A stretch of DNA of 5,279 bases from an uncultured Clostridium sp. GTDB taxonomy: Bacteria; Bacillota; Clostridia; TANB77; CAG-508. Position numbers and translations under genes: made by a program. Location of the stretch: positions 1 through 5,279 of the forward strand of contig CANRXN010000089.1 in assembly GCA_947643945.1 (NCBI GenBank), given 5' to 3'. The notes below the pieces were generated by a model. It was not told the DNA's origin, did no database searches, and saw nothing but the letters and a program-made list of their open reading frames with translations. Below, piece after piece: positions 1 to 3,893 of this stretch (the stretch's first letter is position 1; each line of letters begins with the position of its first letter).

Positions 1-9
1 GAGAATTTT

Positions 10-24
10 TGAACGGTCCCCCCG
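10..24 (-). repeat. REP-like GGGGAC-type motif (isolated)
   Basis: On the minus strand this reads TCGGGGGGACCGTTC. It resembles the GGGGACGTTCC core in both arms of the 42-bp inverted repeat at 1409-1624 and the GGGACGGACC loop of the serS terminator. It has no clear hairpin partner within the window and sits at the window edge, so it may be part of a larger element. The family assignment is inferred from resemblance only. Confidence 0.3.
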
Positions 25-65
25 AAATCATTGCAAAATTTATATATTAAAGGCTAAATATTAAT

Positions 66-103
66 AAAAAATATTGCCAAAAAGGTCCGTCCCTCTTGGC
101 AAT
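66..103 (-). terminator. Intrinsic terminator of serS
   Basis: ATTGCCAA (73-80) pairs perfectly with TTGGCAAT (96-103), an 8-bp stem with a 15-nt loop. On the minus strand it begins 12 nt after the serS stop and is followed by a T-rich run (positions 71-66 read TTTTTT). The plus strand has only TTTT after the stem, so it is a weaker terminator in that direction. The loop, read on the minus strand, is GAGGGACGGACCTTT, which resembles the GAGGGGACGTTCCTT loop of the repeat arms upstream of serS. Confidence 0.75.
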
Positions 104-115
104 TTTTCCGTCCGT

Positions 116-1402
116 TTATTTCTTTATTTCAATTTTTTCTAATCCACCCATATAAGGTCTTAAAACTTCAGGAATAATGACACTACCATCAGGTTGATAA
201 TTATTTTCCATAATTGAAATTAACATACGAGGAGGAGCAACAACCGTGTTATTTAAAGTATGAGCAAAGTAATTTCCATTTTCTCCTTTGATACGAATAC
301 CAAGTCTACGAGATTGTGCATCAGTTAGGTTAGAACAGCTTCCTACTTCAAAATATTTTTGTTGTCTAGGGCTCCAAGCTTCTACGTCACAAGATTTTGC
401 TTTTAAATCTGCTAAGTCTCCACTACAACATTCTAAAGTTCTTACAGGAATATTCATACTTCTGAAAAATTCTACGGTATATGACCACATTTTGTCATAC
501 CATTCCCAAGATTGCTCAGGCTCGCAAACAACAATCATTTCTTGTTTTTCAAATTGATGAATTCGATAAACTCCACGTTCTTCCATTCCATGGGCACCTT
601 TTTCTTTTCTAAAACATGGAGAGTAAGAAGTCATAGTATATGGCATATCTTCTTTTTTTAGAATTTGGTCTTTAAATTTACCAATCATAGAATGCTCGCT
701 TGTCCCAATTAAATATAAATCTTCTCCCTCAATTTTGTACATCATAGCATCCATTTCTTCAAAACTCATAACACCAGTTACAACATCAGAACGTATCATA
801 AATGGTGGAATACAATAGGTAAATCCTTTATTAATCATAAAGTCTCTTGCATAGGTTAAAACAGCAGAATGAAGTCTGGCTACGTCTCCCATTAAATAGT
901 AGAAACCATTTCCAGAAACACGTCTTGCGCTATCTAAGTCAAGACCACCTAAAGCTTCTAAAATTTCGCCATGGAAAGGGATTTCGTAATCGGGAACAAT
1001 TGGTTCTCCAAATTTTTGAACTTCTACGTTTTCACTATCGTCCTTTCCAGTAGGAACAGAATCGTGCATAATATTAGGAATTTTCATCATTCTACTTTTG
1101 ATTTCTGCCGTATATTCGTTTTCTAATTTTTCATTTTCTTCTAGTTTAGCGTTAATTTCATTTACTTGAGCTTTTATTTTTTCAGCCTCTTCTTTCTTTC
1201 CAGCTTGCATCAAAGAACCGATTTGATTACTTAAATTTTTTCTTTCAGCTCTTAAATTATCGCCATTTAGCTTAGCTTCTCTACTTTTTACATCTAAGTC
1301 AATTACCTCGTCAACTAAACTTAACTTCTGATCTTGAAATTTCTTTTTAATATTTTCCTTTACTATATCAGGATTTTCTCTTAAAAATTTGATATCAATC
1401 AT
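116..1402 (-). CDS. serS: Seryl-tRNA synthetase
   Basis: Cytoplasmic class II aminoacyl-tRNA synthetase that activates serine with ATP and charges tRNA-Ser; SerRS also supplies the Ser-tRNA that is turned into Sec-tRNA where selenocysteine is used. The protein is 428 aa, the usual SerRS length. The N-terminus (about 1-110) starts MIDIKFLREN and contains the charged antiparallel coiled-coil arm (about 35-100) that grips the tRNA-Ser variable arm. The catalytic core has TSE (234-236, the TxE serine-binding motif), motif 2 (FRKEKG 264-269 through RIHQFEK 280-286), GSCS (354-357), and motif 3 with Arg392 in LNNTVVAPPR, then the typical PEVLRPYMGG ending. The start is set by GGAGG (1414-1410) 7 nt before ATG. 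Motifs 2 and 3 differ from the common bacterial forms (FRxEAGsaGrDTrG and LNGSGLAvgR) but keep the expected catalytic residues. A TTGCTA/TATAAT promoter lies upstream and an intrinsic terminator downstream, so it looks monocistronic. No T-box is present. Confidence 0.97.
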   Translation of the reverse strand: MIDIKFLRENPDIVKENIKKKFQDQKLSLVDEVIDLDVKSREAKLNGDNLRAERKNLSNQIGSLMQAGKKEEAEKIKAQVNEINAKLEENEKLENEYTAEIKSRMMKIPNIMHDSVPTGKDDSENVEVQKFGEPIVPDYEIPFHGEILEALGGLDLDSARRVSGNGFYYLMGDVARLHSAVLTYARDFMINKGFTYCIPPFMIRSDVVTGVMSFEEMDAMMYKIEGEDLYLIGTSEHSMIGKFKDQILKKEDMPYTMTSYSPCFRKEKGAHGMEERGVYRIHQFEKQEMIVVCEPEQSWEWYDKMWSYTVEFFRSMNIPVRTLECCSGDLADLKAKSCDVEAWSPRQQKYFEVGSCSNLTDAQSRRLGIRIKGENGNYFAHTLNNTVVAPPRMLISIMENNYQPDGSVIIPEVLRPYMGGLEKIEIKK

Positions 1403-1408
1403 GGTTTA

Positions 1409-1450
1409 ACCTCCAAACAGGGATTGAGGGGACGTTCCTTAAAATCCCTG
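1409..1450 (-). repeat. Left arm of 42-bp perfect inverted repeat; serS leader hairpin and SD
   Basis: The arm is the exact reverse complement of 1583-1624 across 42 bp; pairing breaks at 1408/1625 and at 1451/1582. Within it AAACAGGGATT (1415-1425) pairs with AATCCCTGTTT (1443-1453), an 11-bp hairpin whose loop holds GGGGACGTTCC. The outer end reads GGAGG on the minus strand (1414-1410) and is the serS Shine-Dalgarno, so the hairpin abuts the ribosome binding site. A CCTC in the loop (minus strand) could pair with GAGG of the SD as a small pseudoknot; this is a base-pairing possibility only. Confidence 0.9.
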
Positions 1451-1465
1451 TTTAAAAGATTTTAG

Positions 1466-1481
1466 GGACATTCCTTTGTCC
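1466..1481. repeat. Small hairpin within the serS leader
   Basis: GGACA (1466-1470) and TGTCC (1477-1481) form a 5-bp stem with loop TTCCTT. It lies between the serS promoter and the left repeat arm, so it would be in the serS leader RNA. The flanking AGGGACATTCC resembles the GGGGACGTTCC core of the large repeat. TTTGTCCA (1475-1482) is also repeated inverted as TGGACAAA at 1538-1545, nested inside the larger inverted repeat but slightly off its centre. Confidence 0.5.
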
Positions 1482-1503
1482 ACTTTTATTTTTATTTAAG
1501 CGA

Positions 1504-1532
1504 ATTATACTACAAAATCTCATAATTAGCAA
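1504..1532 (-). promoter_or_regulatory. Probable sigma-A-type promoter of serS
   Basis: On the minus strand a perfect TATAAT (1509-1504) lies 17 nt after TTGCTA (1532-1527, four of six matches to TTGACA). Transcription would begin near 1497, giving a serS leader of about 95 nt that includes the small hairpin and the whole left arm of the inverted repeat. No equally good promoter is visible for the divergent plus-strand gene. TGGACA (1538-1543) with TTAAAT (1563-1568) is a weak candidate with a 19-nt spacer. Confidence 0.6.
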
Positions 1533-1582
1533 GGAAATGGACAAAATAAAAAAAAGTTGATGTTAAATTTTTTGGTAATAAG

Positions 1583-1624
1583 CAGGGATTTTAAGGAACG
1601 TCCCCTCAATCCCTGTTTGGAGGT
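1583..1624 (+). repeat. Right arm of 42-bp perfect inverted repeat; antiporter leader hairpin and SD
   Basis: Exact reverse complement of 1409-1450. On the plus strand CAGGGATT (1583-1590) pairs with AATCCCTG (1608-1615). The stem extends to 11 bp through one G-T wobble (1580-1582 with 1616-1618). GGAGG (1619-1623) follows immediately and is the SD of the gene starting at 1632. The divergent genes therefore carry the same 42-nt leader in the same sense orientation. No obvious target-site duplication flanks the 1409-1624 element (outer flanks GGTTTA and AAGAGA). Confidence 0.9.
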
Positions 1625-1631
1625 AAGAGAA

Positions 1632-2474
1632 ATGTTTTTTGAGATAATAAAATTTATTTTGTATGCAGGGCTAATTGTTTTAATTGCAAAATACATCTTA
1701 GTAGTAGTGCTTAGAAGATTAGCAGAGAATTTGAGTCTAAAGCCAAAGACGGTAGGAGACATTGCAGGGATTGCAACTTCTGTGCCAGAGCTTCTAACGG
1801 TTAGCATTTCTAGTATAAATGGATTGGTTGCTACAAGTATTTTTAATGTATTAAGTTCTAATGTGATTAATTTTATACAATATATAGCTTCTATTATCTT
1901 AAATAAGAATAAAAAGGCTTTTTTTAATCAAGCCATTAGAGTAAATCTTGTGCTAGTGTTAGTAACGATAGCAATACCAGTGTTTTTGGTGTGGAAGAAA
2001 ATAGAAATGAATTGGCTAGTGGTTCCAGCTTTTTGTATTTTATATGGCTTGTTTCAAGTGATAAATCATAATGTGCATAAGTTGTATCTACAAAAAGAGG
2101 ATAGACAAATAGAAGGAAAAATAGAAGACGAAGGAAAAACGGAAAAAGGGAATACCAGAAAAACGGTGGTTTATATTTTTATTTTGATGGTGACAAGTGT
2201 TTTGCTATATGTGATAGGGGAGCTATTGGGAGATAATTTAAACGGCTTGTGCAACCAATTTAATATTTCTCAAAATTTGATAGGGATATTGCTGGGCTTT
2301 ATTACGAGTATTCCAGAATTGATTACTTTTTTTGAGGCACAAAAGCATTACCAATCTCAGGAAGAAGACGTAATGCTAGGTGTGGTAGAGGCAACGAATA
2401 ATTTGCTTACTTCTAATGTTTTGAATTTGTTTGTGATTCAATCGATTGGGATTTTGCTTTATCAAATATTTTGA
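1632..2474 (+). CDS. Short CaCA-type (sodium/calcium exchanger-like) membrane protein
   Basis: Predicted inner-membrane cation antiporter, 280 aa. It has two alpha-repeat-like segments characteristic of the CaCA superfamily. The first is GIATSVPELL (46-55) followed by FNVLSSNVINF (71-81); the second is GFITSIPELI (222-231) followed by TNNLLTSNVLNLF (255-267). Glu53 and Glu229 sit where the paired cation-binding glutamates of CaCA exchangers fall (Glu54 and Glu213 in the Methanocaldococcus NCX). About five helices can be drawn in the first half (roughly 5-27, 41-62, 66-90, 102-122, 127-147), then a charged cytoplasmic-type loop (about 150-177), and three in the second (about 178-199, 214-235, 248-279). 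It stops where two more helices would be expected. The start is ATG 1632, with GGAGG 8 nt upstream; the reading frame is open back to 1557 but that part only translates the repeat. Ion specificity cannot be told. No clear terminator follows. Confidence 0.75.
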   Translation: MFFEIIKFILYAGLIVLIAKYILVVVLRRLAENLSLKPKTVGDIAGIATSVPELLTVSISSINGLVATSIFNVLSSNVINFIQYIASIILNKNKKAFFNQAIRVNLVLVLVTIAIPVFLVWKKIEMNWLVVPAFCILYGLFQVINHNVHKLYLQKEDRQIEGKIEDEGKTEKGNTRKTVVYIFILMVTSVLLYVIGELLGDNLNGLCNQFNISQNLIGILLGFITSIPELITFFEAQKHYQSQEEDVMLGVVEATNNLLTSNVLNLFVIQSIGILLYQIF

Positions 2475-2525
2475 AAAATATCATGTATTAAATCCATATA
2501 TTAGTTATTTTTTCTTCAAAACTAC

Positions 2526-2555
2526 TTGACAAAGCTTTGTTATTTGGTATATAAT
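2526..2555 (+). promoter_or_regulatory. Consensus sigma-A-type promoter of the infC operon
   Basis: TTGACA (2526-2531) and TATAAT (2550-2555) are both perfect consensus hexamers with an 18-nt spacer. Transcription should begin near 2562. A perfect 12-bp palindrome, ACAAAGCTTTGT (2529-2540), overlaps the -35 element and could be an operator, though nothing else supports that. Confidence 0.85.
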
Positions 2556-2562
2556 AATATAC

Positions 2563-2690
2563 GTTACAAGAAGAAGATAAAACTTCTCACCTTATCCAAA
2601 CGAGGAAAAAGGTTAAAATTAAATACAACCAAAGCAAAATAATTTTGGTGTTATTTTTAATTTGACTTGTAACAAAGCCAAATTTTTTAT
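2563..2690 (+). promoter_or_regulatory. infC leader: probable L20-responsive attenuator
   Basis: The leader between promoter and infC contains competing helices. GTTACAAG (2563-2570) is exactly complementary to CTTGTAAC (2666-2673), a long-range 8-bp stem enclosing local hairpins AGAAG/CTTCT (near 2571-2586) and ACCTT..TCC/GGA..AAGGT (about 2589-2613). CCAAA (2629-2633) can pair with TTTGG (2644-2648). Those same TTTGG bases, and TAACA inside CTTGTAAC, are needed for the downstream terminator hairpin, so the states exclude each other. In Bacillus subtilis the infC-rpmI-rplT operon is repressed by L20 through transcription attenuation in its leader. The layout here fits that, but identity to the L20 leader family is inferred from position and pairing, not from recognised consensus bases. 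Confidence 0.6.
2644..2688 (+). terminator. Attenuator terminator in the infC leader
   Basis: TTTGGTGTTA (2644-2653) pairs with TAACA (2670-2674) and CCAAA (2678-2682), two 5-bp blocks separated by a 3-nt bulge (AAG), followed by six T (2683-2688). This is a modest intrinsic terminator, placed just before the infC SD and mutually exclusive with the long-range stem and the CCAAA/TTTGG hairpin upstream. It would be a conditional stop rather than the end of a gene. Confidence 0.55.
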
Positions 2691-2696
2691 ATTTAT

Positions 2697-2703
2697 GGAG
2701 GTG
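2697..2703 (+). promoter_or_regulatory. infC Shine-Dalgarno that fixes an AUC start
   Basis: GGAGGTG is a perfect 7-nt match to the 16S anti-SD. It lies 6 nt (8 nt from GGAGG) before ATC 2710, ideal spacing. The in-frame ATG at 2695 and GTG at 2701 overlap the SD itself and so cannot be its start, and neither has a good SD of its own. Confidence 0.8.
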
Positions 2704-2709
2704 TTTTCA

Positions 2710-3225
2710 ATCAAACAAGAATTACCAATCAACAGACAAATAAGAGCAAAAGAAGTACAGTTGATAGAGGATAATGGACAAAAAGCAGGAGTAATCTCAT
2801 TTGGAGAGGCTTTAGAAAAAGCGGAAAGCAAAAACTTAGATTTAGTACTAGTTGCGCCAAATGCAAATCCACCAGTTTGTAAAATCATGAACTATGGAAA
2901 ATACAAATTTGAGCAAGCCAAAAAAGAAAAAGAAGCAAAGAAAAAGCAAAAAAGCTTTGAAATAAAGGAGTTAAGAGTAACGCCTAATATTGAAGAGCAT
3001 GACTTTAGCTTCAAATGTAAGAATGGAAGAAAATTCTTAACAGACGGAAACAAACTAAAAATAACAGTTCGTTTTAGAGGTAGAGAAGTTAACAACTGGA
3101 AAGCCGGAGAAGCAGTACTAAACAAATTTATTGAAGCTTTAGAAGATGTAGCAACTGTTGAAAAACAACCAAAATTAGAAGGCAGAAACATGTTTACCAT
3201 TTTAGCTAAAAAAGCAGATAAGTAA
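2710..3225 (+). CDS. infC: Translation initiation factor IF-3
   Basis: IF3 binds the 30S subunit, keeps it apart from 50S, and proofreads the start codon and initiator tRNA. From ATC 2710 the product is 171 aa, typical of IF3. It opens KQELPINRQIRAKEVQLI, the usual N-terminal domain start, and the N-domain includes the conserved NPPVCKIMNYGKYKFE stretch (about 56-71). A lysine-rich linker follows (about 72-88, KKEKEAKKKQK), then the C-terminal domain with KELRVTPNIEEHDF and VRFRGREV, the IF3 signature. The AUC start is a rare codon of the type IF3 rejects; infC in Escherichia coli (AUU) and several Bacillota use such starts for autoregulation. It is first in an operon with rpmI (45-nt gap) and rplT. 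TTG 2662 and ATG 2695 are in-frame alternatives but would translate leader sequence or the SD. Confidence 0.95.
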   Translation: MKQELPINRQIRAKEVQLIEDNGQKAGVISFGEALEKAESKNLDLVLVAPNANPPVCKIMNYGKYKFEQAKKEKEAKKKQKSFEIKELRVTPNIEEHDFSFKCKNGRKFLTDGNKLKITVRFRGREVNNWKAGEAVLNKFIEALEDVATVEKQPKLEGRNMFTILAKKADK

Positions 3226-3270
3226 TTATCTAGCTCTAATAAAAAGTAAAAAACGAAAGGAGTTATCATT

Positions 3271-3474
3271 ATGCCAAAATTAAAAACCAATAAAGCTGCT
3301 AAAAAAAGATATTCATTAACAGCTACAGGGAAAGTAAAAAGAACAAAATCAAACAGAAGACACTTACTAGCTAATAAAACAAGAAGACAAAAAAAATCAG
3401 GAAAAGTTCAAAATGCTTATGCTGATAAAACATGTGTAGAAACAATCAAAAAATTATTACCATATGGTAACTAA
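3271..3474 (+). CDS. rpmI: Large ribosomal subunit protein L35
   Basis: A 67-aa very basic protein of the 50S subunit. It begins MPKLKTNKAAKKRY, then the L35 core TATGKVKRTKSNRRHLL and the KTRRQKK segment, and ends LLPYGN, as in other bacterial L35. AAAGGAG (3256-3262) precedes the ATG by 8 nt. It sits 45 nt after infC and 32 nt before rplT, with no promoter or terminator between, so the three are co-transcribed. In this operon L35 is normally controlled along with L20. Confidence 0.97.
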   Translation: MPKLKTNKAAKKRYSLTATGKVKRTKSNRRHLLANKTRRQKKSGKVQNAYADKTCVETIKKLLPYGN

Positions 3475-3506
3475 AATTGACAAAGAAATAAGGAAGGTGA
3501 GAATAA

Positions 3507-3857
3507 ATGGCAAGAGTAAAAACAGCTAGAACAACAAGAGCAAGACATAAAAAAATATTAAAACAAGCAAAAGGATATTATGGAGCAAAAGGGTATAGAT
3601 TTAGAACCGCTAACCAAGCAGTTATGAAATCTTTAGCTTACGCATATGTAGGAAGAAAAGATAAGAAAAGTAATTTCAGAAAATTATGGATTGCAAGAAT
3701 TAATGCAGCAGCGAGAATGAATGGAACAACTTACAGCAAAATGATTGCAGGGCTTAAAAAAGCAAATGTTACCATCAATAGAAAAATGCTAGCAGAGATT
3801 GCAGTAACAGACCCAAAAGCTTTTACTGAAATTGCAGAAGTAGCTAAAAAAGCTTAA
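3507..3857 (+). CDS. rplT: Large ribosomal subunit protein L20
   Basis: A 116-aa basic 23S-rRNA-binding protein needed early in 50S assembly. It opens MARVKTARTTRARHKKILKQAKGYYGAKGYRFRTANQAV, within the long basic N-terminal extension that threads through rRNA. It then has the globular domain with the conserved RKDKKSNFRKLWIARINAAAR and the MIAGLKKANVTINRKMLAEIAV stretch that recognises rRNA. AAGGTGA (3494-3500) precedes ATG. In Bacillota and in E. coli L20 also binds its own operon mRNA and represses it, so it is the likely ligand of the leader at 2563-2690. It is the last gene of the operon, ending just before a strong terminator. Confidence 0.97.
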   Translation: MARVKTARTTRARHKKILKQAKGYYGAKGYRFRTANQAVMKSLAYAYVGRKDKKSNFRKLWIARINAAARMNGTTYSKMIAGLKKANVTINRKMLAEIAVTDPKAFTEIAEVAKKA

Positions 3858-3861
3858 GAAT

Positions 3862-3890
3862 AAAAACCACCTATAAATCAGGTGGTTTTT
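3862..3890. terminator. Bidirectional terminator between rplT and the L,D-transpeptidase gene
   Basis: AAAAACCACCT (3862-3872) pairs with AGGTGGTTTTT (3880-3890), a perfect 11-bp stem with a 7-nt loop. T runs follow on both strands. It ends the infC-rpmI-rplT transcript on the plus strand, 4 nt past the rplT stop, and the convergent gene on the minus strand, whose stop lies 3 nt away at 3894. Confidence 0.92.
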
Positions 3891-3893
3891 ATT

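Noticed and set aside
1409..1624. Complete insertion sequence or MITE
   Set aside because: There is no transposase, and no target-site duplication is visible at the outer ends; only a REP/BIME-like repeat is supportable.
1403..1630. T-box riboswitch upstream of serS
   Set aside because: No T-box sequence or anticodon-type specifier stem could be found, and the predicted leader is too short.
1557..1631. N-terminal extension of the antiporter from TTG 1557
   Set aside because: It translates the right arm of the inverted repeat, lacks an SD and would put a charged stretch before the first helix; ATG 1632 has GGAGG at 8 nt.
1526..1807. Minus-strand open frame of 93 codons
   Set aside because: It overlaps the intergenic repeat and the start of the antiporter gene in the opposite direction, has no recognisable domain or SD, and is a shadow frame.
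2466..2481. Terminator of the antiporter gene (ATATTTT/AAAATAT)
   Set aside because: The stem is all A-T with a 2-nt loop and no following T run, so it is not a credible terminator.
2892..3290. Minus-strand open frame opposite infC
   Set aside because: Shadow of infC, which is unmistakable on the plus strand; no SD or family resemblance.
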